Assembly (NCBI RefSeq): GCF_027887165.1 | Contig: NC_077235.1 | Coordinates: forward strand, 15,848,383-15,912,382 | From: Monodelphis domestica | Lineage: Eukaryota; Chordata; Mammalia; Didelphimorphia; Didelphidae | Direction of reading: 5' to 3' | DNA: 64,000 bases | Part shown: positions 50,786-63,190 of the stretch, piece by piece | Position numbering within the stretch: the stretch's first letter is position 1 | Layout of the letters: the number at the start of each line of letters is the position of its first letter | Program-made: the position numbers and the translations under genes | Notes under the pieces: generated by a model | What the model was told of the DNA's origin: nothing | Seen by the model: the letters and a program-made list of their open reading frames with translations, nothing else | The model's database searches: none

Positions 50786-51753
50786 AGGAGGAAAAGTATT
50801 TGGGGATCCTCTCTACCACATGGGGGAAATCTAGGAGCATGGAAAGATGAGTGACATTGCTATAGCTAAAGGGAATTCCCTGACCAAATACAATCAAGCA
50901 TAAGAAAGGAATGCTAGCAAAAGGCTAGGGTCTAAGAGAGTGGGGTGCTTATAGTGGATACTGAAGAATAGTCCTCGCCAGGTGTGGATCTCCTTGGGAA
51001 AGGGTCTCTTGATAAAATTGGGGAGACTATCTAACTACGATTGTCATTCTCCCGAGGGTCCCTCTTCAGTCTGAAACTGCTCACCTCGGATTCCCTCAGG
51101 GAGGATTCCCATGGGAACAGGGAAGAAGTACAAACTTTGGGGCCTTCAACCTACAAGCTCCTCCGTAAATCTGGGCTTCACCAAATCCCACTAGGCCACA
51201 AGTTTGGGATTTCTAGATTCCATGTTGACACACCTTATTGTCGATGCTGTGAATACATCCACTGCATCAAATCAGGAAACAGTAGAATCTGTATTTGCCA
51301 ATGGTGGTCTGTTAATGTAGATACAGTATCGTTTTTTTTGCTGGAAGCAGAATTGCTTGCACTTTGACCGTGATGAAAATCATAGCACAGACTTGTAAAA
51401 TCCCACGTGATTCATTGTCTGTTGTTTATCTGGTTATTTGTTGACCAGCTGTAAAAATTAAAGGACAGCAAGATGTAGAAAGTGTTCTATTGATGGACAG
51501 CACCGTGAATCCTATCTTGCAAAGACAGAGTTAAAATTTTAGAACACTCTTTTGCTCTCACACCAATCTCGCCATTCCCGAGTCTGAGGGAATATCAAAG
51601 GACCATGGCCTTCCCGGTTTTTCTATTATCAACCTGGAATCAAGAAACCCCAAACTTGTGGCCTAGACGTATCTGGTGTAGCCTGGATTTCCGGAGGAGC
51701 TAATAGATTGGAGACTCCAAAGTTTGTACTTGTTCCCTGATCCCGTGAGAATC

Positions 51754-52214
51754 CAGAGAGATAGAGACAGACAGATAGAAAGACCGATAGGCAGGCCGAC
51801 TGGCAGATGGGTAGTGAGATAGGTAGGAGGGCAGATAGATGGATATAGAGATAGCACATAGAGAGACACGTAGTCAAACACAGAAAGAGAGATAGACAGG
51901 CAGGCAGACAGACAGATCGAGAGATAAATAGATAGGAACATAGAAAAAAAGACATAGAAACAGAAACAGAATGTGAGATCGAGACATTGAAAGATTAATA
52001 GAACTACAGGATGAGGGAAGGTGAAACAAAGGGACAGACAGAGACAGATAGATGGAAGGGCATATAGAGGGAAAATGGAATCGAGAGACAGAGAGAGACA
52101 CAGAAAGTCAGGCATATCGATAGACAGGTAGACAGGGATACACAAATATCTCTCTCTATCTGTCTCTCTGTCTCTCTATGTACCTTTCTATCTCTCTGTC
52201 TGTCGATCTGTCTT

Positions 52215-52264
<50 letters not shown>

Positions 52265-52332
52265 GATGTATCTATCGATCTATCTATGTGTTTGTGTTCC
52301 TATCGGTGTAGTTTATGTATCTATCTGCCTGC
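51754..52332. repeat. Strand-switch tetranucleotide tract, unit 9
   Basis: Pure ctat run at 52216-52264. A short deletion in the purine half (agaaaaaaagac near 51943) changes the frames seen in other units. Confidence 0.9.
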
Positions 52333-52374
52333 TTGTTTTTGCATGGATCACACTGTGTGTATGTCATTTGTGTG

Positions 52375-53129
52375 TTTTAAAGTGTTGTGACATCCTGGGG
52401 AACTACAACTCCCAATGTGACCTAGTGGTAACATCCCTTTGAGTCCTGGCTTGGGATTGGTCTTGCATTGGACCAATCCTGTGTTGGGGGATGGACTTTG
52501 TCTGTGGTCCCTCCTTAGCATTGGATTGGTCCATCTCAAACCAATCCCATGAAAGGGAACTGGGCATCATCTCTTACCCAGCAGGGGATTGGTCAAATTC
52601 AAGGCCAATCCTTCTCAGGAAATAAGAGGGAGGGAACCTTGTAGTATGCTGGGAGATATAGTCCAGTAGGCCACAACCATTGAATACCCACCTGATCTCT
52701 CTATGTAGAAGGAGACATAGACAGCTAGACTGACACACAGATTATTTGATCTGTTATTCTGTCTATTCGCCTACTGGTTCTTGTGTCTGTCAGCCTGTCT
52801 GTGTTTCTTTTGTGGGTTTTCAAGTGTAGTGACAGCCTCGGGAACTACAAGCCCCATTGTGCCCCAGGGATCTGTACCTTTTGAGTCCTGGCTTGGTATT
52901 GGTCCGGAATTCGACCAATCCTGTGGTCTGGGAGGGACAATACCCATGGCCCCTCCTTAGCCCAGAATTGGTCCATTTCTTTAGCAATCACGCACAGTAA
53001 AGTAGGGAGCATCATTCCTCACCCAGCCCAGGATTAGTGCAATTCAAGACCAATCCCAACCAGGAAAGATGGGGGAGGGACCCCTGGAGCACACTGGGAA
53101 ATGCAGTTCTTCAGGCGACAACCTAAGAA
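52375..53129. promoter_or_regulatory. CCAAT/ZNF143-like module pair, unit 9
   Basis: Modules at 52375-52685 and 52816-53129. The 12-bp palindrome of module 1 is weakened (attggattggt on the left and one base lost in the loop). In module 2 the first pair is a full attggtc/gaccaat. Confidence 0.6.
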
Positions 53130-53306
53130 GAGCAAAACTATATCTTGCTCTATATCCATGTAGACTGAGAGATGGACAAGGGGACCGACAGACAGGACGA
53201 CTGACAGACTTTGTTTATCTGTTTCTCTGTCTTACTGCATTCCTGTGTATGTACCTGTCAGTCTGTCTATCTGTCTGTTCATCAGTCCTCTCTGGGTATC
53301 TGTCTC

Positions 53307-54222
53307 TATATAAGTAAGTATGTGTGTTTCTGTCTATGTATGCATCTGTTTATCTCTCGATCTCCAGTGTCTGTCAATCTGTCTGTCCATTGGTCTGTCC
53401 CTCTATGGAATTCATCGATCAGTCGATCTTTCCCATTCTTCTTCTCAGCTGTCCACCCTAGAAAATCAGAACAAGTGGTTGCTGGCAAGCAAAGCATATG
53501 ATGGTGTCCCTGTGATGTTCAGGTGGCTCAGAAGATGTATTTGGTTCAAGATTGGAGGGGGAGTGGCAGACCTCTACTTTGGCCAGTGAGGTGAGTGGCT
53601 GTGGCAGACTGCATGATGCGTCCAAACCCTTTTTCTTTGACTCTTCCATGAGGCGCTGGAAGTCTTGAATAGGAAAGCAAGGAATCAATAGCTCAGAGGT
53701 TAAGCTCTGAGCATTACTTCATAGGGATCTTAACCTGTTGTCCTGACATTTCCCAAAAAGGAGCATTTACTAAAGAAGAATGGCATTTCCTTGGGCAGGC
53801 TATGAAACAAAGTGAGGCAAAAGGACACAGAGTGTTAGCCGCCATTGAGGTCCCATGCACTCTAGTGAGGATACTGCACAAACTGTGGAGAGTTGAGATG
53901 TTCCTCACCTGCAGCCCCCACCTTTCACTGCTTCTACTCACTCTTCTTTACCCTTTGAATCAGATGGCCAAGGAGATACACCCCTTCCTTAATGCTGCAG
54001 ATGCCAAGAACCAGCCCCATGGCCTGGGGCAAGCCTCCTGCCCAAATCCCTTGTTTCTGTCCTCACTGCTGTCAAATGATAGCTAAACCCCAGCATGGAG
54101 GCATGCTGTGTTGCCTTCCTCCCAAGGAGCAGATTTTGCACTCAAGCTCTCCCACCTTGGCTGCCTCCTGACCACAGTCAACATGACTTTCACATCAATA
54201 AAATGTCCCCTTTTCTTTTGAA
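53307..54222 (+). ncRNA. Candidate transcription cassette, unit 9
   Basis: TATA box at 53307, exon-like block at about 53449-53590, AATAAA at 54197-54202. All signals are intact although this unit is at the array edge. Confidence 0.4.
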
Positions 54223-54430
54223 GCCATGTTTCAGAGTCTTGCATTCTTACGATGATATAACTCCGAGCTCCAGTGGAGCATCTATGAACCCCACAACAAT
54301 CATTCCAGGTGCCATTCAACAAAATATTGTCGTCTCCTCAGGGAGAAAACTGACACCTGAGACCAAGGAAGAAATGCAAAATCTTGAAACAGCTGGAGAA
54401 TTGATCCTTCTCAAACTGTTCTAGCCAGCC

Positions 54431-55305
54431 TTTTATTGATTTCTTCATTCAGAAATTGTCTTCTTTTATTGCTTTTATGATTTTATTTAGTCACTTTAGC
54501 ACATTATTTCTCCTCGGTGACAAGAATCATATTCTTTCAATCCTTCCCCTGCCCTACCCTTCCCATAGTCGAGGGGAATTCCACTGGGTATGGCATGTGT
54601 CCTTCAGGAGAACCTCTTTTCTTGTTGTTGATGTTTGCACTAGGATGTTCATTTAGAGTCTATATCCCCAGCCTTAACACCCTGGACCCTTGTAATCTAG
54701 CAGTTGTTTTTCTTGGGTGTTTCTACTCCCACAGTTTTCCTTGTGAATGTGGATAGTGTTCTTTCTCATCCATTCTGCCGGGTGATTTAGGATGATTGCA
54801 TTGACACTAATGAAGAAGTCCATTCCATTCCATTCCTTTGTACCACGGTGCATCCATCTCTATGTACAATGTTCTCCTGGTTCTACTTTTCTCACTCTGC
54901 ATCCATTCCTGGAGGTCTTTCCAGTTCCTGTGGAATTCCACCAGTTTATTATTCCTTTGAGGTCTATACTATTTCAGCACCCAGAGGTACCCCAATTTGT
55001 TCAGCCATTCCCCAGTTGAAGGGTATCCCCTCCTTTTCCAATTTTTGGCCACTCCAAAGAGAGCAGCTATCAATATTCTTGGTCAAGCCTTTTTCCTTAT
55101 TATGGGTATGTGGTAGAAACCCTGCAGTGCTATGGCTGGATCAAAAGGCAGACCATTTTGTAGCACCCTCTGGGCAGAGTTCCAAATTGCCCTTTAGAAT
55201 GGTTGGATCAATTCACCACTCCAGCAACAATGCCTTCACATCCAGACTTTGCCTCATCCCCTCAAGCATTCATTATATTCCCTTGCTGTCATGTTAGCCA
55301 ATCTG
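54431..55305 (-). mobile_element. LINE-1 3' fragment, unit 9
   Basis: More private substitutions than in units 1-8, mostly in the 3' UTR part (54450-54560). Confidence 0.85.
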
Positions 55306-55757
55306 TGTAGCCTCCATTTTCAAGAGGAGACACATTCTCATTGATACTTTGCATCAGAGTTACACCATTATTGGATAGATTCAAACTTTGAAACACCAGG
55401 CAGAGCCACCTATTAGTTGTTCGGGATTGGCAGAGGTACTGCTTACTCAAATGACAAAAAGGGGTCCCAGTACTGATGTTCGTCTAAACCCAATAGCAGG
55501 AATGCAAGTTGCAATGTTCCATTCACTGTATCGGTCTTGGCCATTAAATTTTTCAAATGTGCTAGGTAAAATGGAGAATCCTCTTCCTAGTGCTAGAATC
55601 TTTCAAACTGTGAATTTCTCTATAATTGTTCTTTCAAAAGTAACATCCTTGAACCTGTTAACTTTGAAATAATGCCGAGCTATCAATTAGTCATAAAAAC
55701 CCAAGTCTTTAACCACAATTTCACCTTTAATACAATATTGAAATTCAAATTTAAAAG

Positions 55758-55761
<4 letters not shown>

Positions 55762-55805
<44 letters not shown>
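55762..55805. repeat. (CA)n microsatellite, unit 9
   Basis: Long allele, interrupted near its end. Confidence 0.97.
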
Positions 55806-55806
<1 letters not shown>

Positions 55807-56605
55807 GTAATCTGAAAAAATTAACCCTAACTCTTTGAAAACAAATACCAGCTTGATAAAAATGTGAAATGACTGCATACAAATAAACATGTTAATACCT
55901 CGAGGAAAATGCCTCTCATTAGCAATACTCAATATTGCCTGCACTTGATATACACGATTTCACACATTACTCCTACCAAAAGGTGGGAAGAAAATATTAG
56001 ACTGTAAAGTCAAGAATTTCTGGTCTTCCTTTGGTCTTCTGCTCTATAATCCCCAGTACAGATGACCAGCTCCTGCCCTTGTCTCTAGATTTTCAGAGGA
56101 ATGAACTGTTGTAATACATCTTGATAGACATTGTTTTCTAACGTTTCTATCACCTGCAAGTAGAAGAAATCCATTAGACATACGGTATAGCCCAAACCGC
56201 ACGGAACATTGAGAAGAAACGGAGAACTCAAGTTCTTCAACTTCTTTGAGAAGCTCTTTCATACATCAAATTTGATAACTCTTTAGACCCTATGCCCTGA
56301 GGTTTAAATTCATGCAGAAACTTTCTCTATCATAGCAGCCTTAAAACACTTACTGAGATGCAGTAGTGAACACTCTGGCTCTCACACTCCAACTCAAGCT
56401 TCCCATTCAACGCTTTCAGCCAAACATACATGCTTGTCACCTATACTCTCCTCGCTCTTCCTTCTACTAGAAATATTACTTCACTCACATACACAGATAC
56501 CAACAGTCAGTCACACACAAACTTTAGTCAGTTATGGAGCATGTGGTCAGTTTGAATTGGGCACCATTTTGGTCAACTTACCTTGGAACCAGATTTGATT
56601 AATGT

Positions 56606-56996
56606 TCCATACAGTTTCCAACATTCCCAGGTATGTGGTCCATCATATATCATATATGTAACTATATCCTTATATGAGTATGAACTTGGAAGTTGTCCCA
56701 CTGGGGTGTAGGCTGGGGAATGCACCGAAATGCAATTGACTATTTGGTTCCTGAAATAAAAGTGTTTCCTTTGCCAAGAGTTTGGCTGACCTAACCAAAC
56801 CCACCCAGCTGATTCCTGACTGAACTCAATGGGTTCTTGTATGTACCTCACATCTAATGGTCAAACTAACTGGAGGTTTAGGCAGCCATAACTCGGGCAT
56901 CCTAACTGGCTCGCCATTTCTTAACTTGGAAATACCACAGATCTGTCAAATAGTCTGAAAAATCACGTCTTGAATCAGGATTGGGATAAATCCCAT
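56606..56996. other. Flank-specific ~390-bp segment inside unit 9
   Basis: Sequence here has no counterpart in units 1-8, where gttgatattccacac runs almost directly into tgtattctttactcag. It contains gaaataaaagtgtttcc near 56753, which could be a polyadenylation signal of an LTR-like element, but I cannot identify ends or family. It is either an insertion in this copy or a piece lost from the amplified lineage. Confidence 0.45.
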
Positions 56997-57674
56997 AGTG
57001 TATTCTTTTCTCAGAGGGTGGCGACACAATTTTTATAGGGCATAAACCCTGGACTCTGGGGATGTTATCCCTGGGCGGGCCACTAGGCTAGGTGAGAACT
57101 CCAAGGAACAAAAGAATTTGGGGAAGCTCTCTACCATTTTCGGGAAATCCAGGAACAGGGTAGGATGAGTGACAATGCTGTAGCTACAAAGGAAATCCCT
57201 GACAGGATACAATCAAGCTTAGGAAAGGAATCCTAGCCAAAGGCTAGGGTCTAAGATAGGGGGATGCTTACAGTGGATACTGAAGAATGGTCCCTGCCAG
57301 GTGTGGATATTCTTGTGAAAGATACTCTTGAAGAGATAGGGGAGACTACTTAACTAGGATTGTCATTCACATGACAGTCCCCCACTCAGTCTGAAACTAC
57401 ACACCTGGGATATCCTTCAGGATGGATTCCCATGGCAACAGGGATCAAGTACAATCTTTGAGGTCTCCAACCTACAAGCTCCTCCTGAAACCTGGGCTTC
57501 ACCAGATCCCACTAGGTCACAAGTTTGGGGTTTCTCGATTCCATGTTGACACACTTTATTGCTAATGCTGTGAATACATTCACTGCATTCAATGAGGAAA
57601 AGCAGGAGCTGTATTTGCCAGTGGTGACCTATTAATGCAGGCAAAGTATGGTTTTTTTTTGCAGGAAACAGAAT

Positions 57675-58190
<516 letters not shown>

Positions 58191-58219
58191 GATCAGTCTG
58201 TGTGTATGTTCTTGGTGTG

Positions 58220-58975
58220 TTTTAAAGTGGTGTAACATCCTGGGGAACAACAACTCCTATTGTACCCCAGGAATCTGTCCCGTTTGAGTCCTGGCTTGGG
58301 ATTGGTCTTGCATTGGACTAATACTGTGTTGGGGGATAGACTATGTCTATGGTCCCTCCTTTGCATGGGATTGGTCCATATCAAGAACAATCCCATGAAA
58401 GAAAAATGGGCATCATCTCTTGCCCAGCAGAGGATTGGTCAAATTCAAGACCAAGGGACCACTGGAGCACACTGGGAGGTGTAGTCCCGTAGGCCACAAC
58501 CATTGAAAACCCACCTGATCTCTCTCTATGAATCTATTTAGATGGAGAGATGGCCAGCTAGACAGACAGAAGGAGAGACAGACAGATTATTTGATCTGTC
58601 ATTCTGTCTATTCGCCTACTGGTTGGTACATCTGTCAGCCTGTCTGGGTTTCTTTTGTGGGTTTTCAAGTGTTGTGACAGCCTGGGGAACTACAAGCCCC
58701 ATTGTGCGCCAGGAATCCGTCCCTTTTGAGTCCTGTCTTGAGATTGGTCCAAAATTGGACCAATCCTATGGTGGGGGCGGGAAATGCCCATGGTCCCTCC
58801 TTAGCCCAGAATTGGTCCATCTCATTCGCAATCAAGCACAGTAAGGTAGGGAGCATCATTCCTCACCCAGCCTAGGATTGGTCCAATTCAAGACCAATCC
58901 AAACCAGGAAACATGGGGGAGGGACCCCTGGAGCACACTGGGGGATGCAGTCCCTCAGGCCACAACCTAAGAAGA
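58220..58975. promoter_or_regulatory. CCAAT/ZNF143-like module pair, relic A
   Basis: Module 1 (58220-58510) has lost its third facing pair to a short deletion. Its right end on the minus strand reads ACTACACCTCCCAGTGTGC, a good Staf/ZNF143-like match. Module 2 (58662-58975) keeps ACTACAAGCCCCATTGTG on the left and attggtcc/ggaccaat around 58744-58765. Confidence 0.55.
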
Positions 58976-59105
58976 GCAAAGCTATCTCTAACTCTATATC
59001 CATGTAGACTGAGAGATGGACAAGGGTGTCTTTGTGTGCTCTTATGTGTCTATTTATGTATCTATGCATCTGTGTATCTCTCTATGTATCTAATTACTGG
59101 TGACT

Positions 59106-59280
59106 TGTAAAAACACAAAACTACTAAATAGTCAGAGAACTCACTCTTTAGTCAAGGAAATGGGGGTCAATGTGACTGTAGAGCTCTGGACAGAGGTAGG
59201 AGCCTCAAGGCTCCACAGAGCCCCAGGACTGAACTCTGGTGGCTCTGGACACTGACCCCTGGGAAAGGCAATAGCACCTG
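59106..59280. other. Unique spacer between relics A and B
   Basis: No similarity to the array seen and no gene recognised. A short palindromic stretch gagcctcaaggctc lies near 59200. Confidence 0.4.
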
Positions 59281-59794
59281 ATTGGACAGTTTAAAGAAGA
59301 AAAGAATTTGGGGAACTTCTCCACCATTTTGGGGAAACCCAAGGGCAGGGAAAGATGATTGACTTTGCTCTAGCTACACAGAAAATGGGAGTGTTCAAAC
59401 TCTACTGACAACATCCACTGAAGCTTGGGAAAAGAATCACAGCTTGAGGAGAGGGTGTAAGGGAAAGGGCTGCTGACAGTGGAGACTAAAGATGATTCCT
59501 GATCAGGTGGGGATTTACTTTGGAAAAGATCTCTGATCCCACAGGGGAGACAACCTAAAACAAAGAGGGTCCTGAGCATCTGCTTTGTCCCAATCAAGTA
59601 GAACTGGTATTCACTTGTGGCTCCATTATTTAATCTGAAACTGCTAGGCTATGGTTTCCTTCTTCGTGGATTCTCACAGAAAGAAGGAGCAAGTACAAAC
59701 TTTGAGTCTTCAATTTAGAAGCTAGTCCTAACTTTGGGCTACATCTGATCTTACTCTGCTACAAGTTTGAGGTTTCTATATTCCATGTTGACAC

Positions 59795-59895
59795 TCTGTC
59801 TATCTATCTATGTGTCTGTATATATATGTATTTCTTTCTCTGTGATTGTCCTTAAGTCCATGTCTGTTCCTTGTTCGGTTTCTCTCTCTCTCTCA

Positions 59896-59990
<95 letters not shown>

Positions 59991-61050
59991 TATCTGTGTG
60001 CTGTCTATCAATATATCTATATTTTCTGTGTATCTCTTTCTGCTATCTATGTATCTATCTGCCTGTCTGTATGTGTATCTATCCATCTGTCTGCCAGCCA
60101 GTCCCTTCTGGTTATCTCTATGTATGTTACTATGTATGTATGTATCTATTTGCTTCTCTTAGTTCTTCTCTTTCTGTGCATCTATTTGTCTGTGTGTCTG
60201 TCAGTTTTTTCTCTACAGAAATAGATAGCTATTTGTAAGAGAGGAATAGAGAGAGAGAGAGAGAAACAGAGAGACAGACAGAGAGAAAAACAGAGAGAGG
60301 AAAAGCAACAAATATGCAGATTGATAAATGGACAGGTTGATAGAGTGATAGAGATATACAGAGACACACAGATGGAATGAGATAGATTGATTGATTGATA
60401 GATGAATAGATAAATAGATAGACAGACACACAAACAGTGATATAGAGATAGAGTTAGATATAATGACATTTAGACAGAAAGGTAGACTGAGGTATCGATA
60501 TATTAATAGACAGAGAGAATGATGGATAGCAACACAGAGGGTTAGACACACATAGAGAGACAGAGAGAGTAAAGCAGATCGATACATAGACATAAACAGT
60601 CAAATATCTAGAGAGATAGACTTGGGTGGACAGATTCAAAAAGAGAGAGATAGACAAAAAGATCACTAGGTTGATATGAATAGAAGGAAAGAGAAAAAGA
60701 CTACCAGACAGAGACAGATTGATGGACGAAAAGACAGGACAGAGCGACAGACAGATACACAAATGAACAGAAAGACTGACAGACAGATTAGTTTCTCTGT
60801 CATTCTGTATATCTGCCTTCCTTTCTGTGTATCTACAAGTCTGTCTCACTGGATGTGCATCTGTTTGTCTATATATCCTGATTTTTGTATCTGTCTATCT
60901 CTCTGTCTCTATCTGTCTCTCTGTCTCTCTATGTATCTGTCTATCTATATGTCTGTCGATCTGTCTGTCTTTCTACTTATATATCTATCGATCTATCTAT
61001 GTCTTTGTGTTCCTGTTGGTGTAGTTTATGTATCTATCTGCCTGCTTGTT
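59795..61050. repeat. Expanded simple-repeat complex, relic B
   Basis: A pyrimidine tract with (TC)n at 59881-59944 runs directly into (TA)n at 59945-59988. A purine tract (60225-60790) follows, then a second pyrimidine tract (60790-61050). The first switch centres on aaatagatagctattt near 60219, a near-palindrome. It is twice as long as the array tract. Confidence 0.9.
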
Positions 61051-61087
61051 TTGGCATGGTTCACACTGTGTGTATGTCATTTGTGTG

Positions 61088-61855
61088 TTTTAAAGTGTTG
61101 TGACATCCTGGGGAACTACAATTCCCAATGTGACCAGGTGGTCACAGCCCTTTGAGTCCCGGCTTCTGATTGGTCTTGTATTGGACCAATCCTGTGTTGG
61201 GGGATGGACTATGTCTATGGTCCCTCCTTAGCATGGGATTGGTCCATATCAAGACCAATCCTATGAAAGGAAAATGGGCATCATCTCTTGCCCAGCAGAG
61301 GATTGGTCAAATTCAAGACCAATTCTTCACGGGAAATAAGAAGGAGGGAACCCTGGAGCATGCTGGGAGATATAGTCCCGTAGGCCACAACCACTGAACA
61401 CCCACCGGATCTCTCTATGTAGACGGAGACATGGACAGCTAGACAGACAGAAGAAGTGACACACAGATTATTTGATATGTTATTCTGTCTATTCTCCTAC
61501 TGGTTGGTACGTCTGTCAGCCTGTCTGTGTTTCTTTTGTGGTTTTTCAAGTGTTGTGATATCCTTGGGAACTACAAGCCCCATTGTGCCCCAGGAATCTG
61601 TACCTTTTGAGTCCTGGCTTGGAATTGGTCCGGAATTCGACCAATTCCGTGGTGGGGGAGGGACAATACCCATGGCCCCTCCTTAGCCCAGAATTGGTCC
61701 ATCTCTTTAGCAATCACGCACAGTAAAGTAGGGAGCATCATTCCTCACCCAGCCTAGGATTAGTCCAATTCAAGACCAATCCCAACCAGGAAAGATGGGG
61801 GAGGGACCCCTGGAGCACACTGGGAAATGCAGTTCCTCAGGCCACAATCTAAGAA
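61088..61855. promoter_or_regulatory. CCAAT/ZNF143-like module pair, relic B
   Basis: Best motif matches of the window. The left end is ACTACAATTCCCAATGTG (about 61115). The right end of module 1, on the minus strand, is ACTATATCTCCCAGCATGC (about 61357-61375). Module 2 (61542-61855) has the perfect 10-bp pair ggaattggtc/gaccaattcc around cggaattc (about 61621-61648). Confidence 0.62.
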
Positions 61856-62039
61856 GAGCAAAGCTATATCTAGCTCTATACCCATGTAGACTGAGTGATG
61901 GACAAGGGGACAGACAGACAGGAGGACTGAAAGACAGAGACTTTCGTTTTTCTGCTTTTCTGTCTTACTGCCTTCCTATCTATGGATCTGTCAGTCAATG
62001 TGTCTGTTTGCCCATCAGTCCTCTCTGGGTTTCTATCTC

Positions 62040-62960
62040 TACATAGGTATGTATGTATATACCTATCTATGTATGTATCTTTTTATCAATTGATCTCAAG
62101 TGTCTGTCAATCTGTCTGTTCATTGGTCTATCCCTCTATCTAATTTATAAGTCACTCGATCTTTCCCATTCTCCTTCTCAGGTGTCCACTCTAGAAAATC
62201 AGGATAAGTGGTTGCAGGCAAGCAAAGCAGGTGATGGTGTCCCAGTTGGGTTCAGATGGCTCAGAAGATGTATTTGGTTCAAGATTGGAGGGGGAGTGGC
62301 AGACCTCCACTTTGGCCAGTGAGGTGAGTGTCTGTGGCAGACGGGATGATGGGTCCAAACCCTTCTTCTCAGTCTCTTCCATGAGTTGATGAAAGTCTTG
62401 AATAGGAAAGCAAGGAATCAAGATCTCAGAGGCTAAGCACTGCACCTTACTTACAGGGATCTTAACCTGTTGTCCTGACATTTCCCAACAAGGAGCATTT
62501 ACTAAACAAGAATGGCATTTCCTTGGGCAGGCTATGAAAGAAAGGGAGGCAAAAGGACACAGAATGTTAGCCGCCATTGAGATCCCATGCACTCTAGTGA
62601 GGATAGTGCACAAACTGTGGAGAGATGAGCTGTTCCTCAGCTGCAGTCCCCACCTTTCACTGGTTCTACTCACTCTTCTTTCCCCTTTTAATGAGATGCC
62701 AAAGAGAAACACCCCTTCCTTAATGTTGCAGATGGCAAGAACTAGCCCCATGGCCTGGGACAAACCTCCTCCACAAACCCTTTGTTTCTGGGTCCTGTCC
62801 TCACTGCTGTCAAATGATAGCTAAACCGCAGCATGGAGGCATGATGTCTGGCTGTCCTCCCAAGGAGCAGCTTTTGCACCCATGCTCTTCCACCTCGGCT
62901 GCCTCCTGACCACATTCAACATGACCTTCCAAATCAATAAAATGTCTCTTTTTCTTCTGA
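62040..62960 (+). pseudogene. Diverged transcription cassette, relic B
   Basis: Retains acceptor ttctcag (ending 62181), a 142-bp block to 62323, donor GAG|GTGAGT, a second acceptor ttacttacag (ending 62456) and AATAAA at 62936-62941. The TATA box of the array is replaced by tacatagg. Exon-block length and donor are identical to the array units. A 190-codon minus-strand open frame covers 62191-62763 but is split in the array, so I do not treat it as a gene. Confidence 0.35.
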
Positions 62961-63190
62961 AGCCAAGTTTCAGAGTCTTGCATTCTTCCCAATGGTATCC
63001 CTCCCAATCTCCTGGGGTGCATCTCTGAACCCACAACAATCATCCTGGGTGCCATTTAAAGAAAATGATGTAGACTCCTCAGGGAGGAAACTGACACCTG
63101 AGGCCAAGGAAGAAATGCAAAATCTTGAAACAGCTGGAGACCAGAAACTAAGTCTGGAGAATTGATCCTTCTCAAACTTTTCTAGCCGGG

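Larger units (their letters stand above)
44491..50855 (+). repeat. Array unit 8
   Basis: Complete 6365-bp unit with mixed markers: unit 1-type agggtctaag at its head, second-type ccctcgtcag, and unit 5/7-type catcctgggtg. It has more private substitutions than units 1-7 and the longest T run near 44967. It also has the longest (CA)n tract. Increased private change fits a position closer to the array edge. Confidence 0.95.
1..56100 (+). repeat. Macrosatellite array of ~6.35-kb units
   Basis: The phrase attgctatagctaaaagg recurs at 1, 6359, 12721, 19074, 25419, 31774, 38145, 44491 and 50856 (one base differs in the last), with everything between repeated in the same order and orientation. Spacings are 6358, 6362, 6353, 6345, 6355, 6371, 6346 and 6365 bp; most length change comes from the CTAT and CA microsatellites and short base runs. 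Units are nearly identical by eye, while relatives beyond 57 kb are much more diverged, so the array has been homogenised. It starts before the window. Scattered unit-specific substitutions argue that the copies are real rather than an assembly echo. Confidence 0.97.
50856..57095 (+). repeat. Array unit 9, decaying at its 3' end
   Basis: Homogenised up to about 56100. Substitutions then become frequent (56130-56560), and from about 56540 it is as diverged as the flank. A ~390-bp segment at about 56606-56996 has no counterpart in other units; unit homology resumes at tgtattcttttctcagag near 56996 and ends near 57095. Private deletions include 8 bp near 53208 and 20 bp near 54396. The LTR of units 1-8 is absent. 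This is the right edge of the array. Confidence 0.9.

Noticed and set aside
1-56100. Tandem units as an assembly artefact
   Set aside because: Units carry private substitutions, small indels and different microsatellite lengths; exact duplication by the assembler would not give these. The true copy number may still differ.
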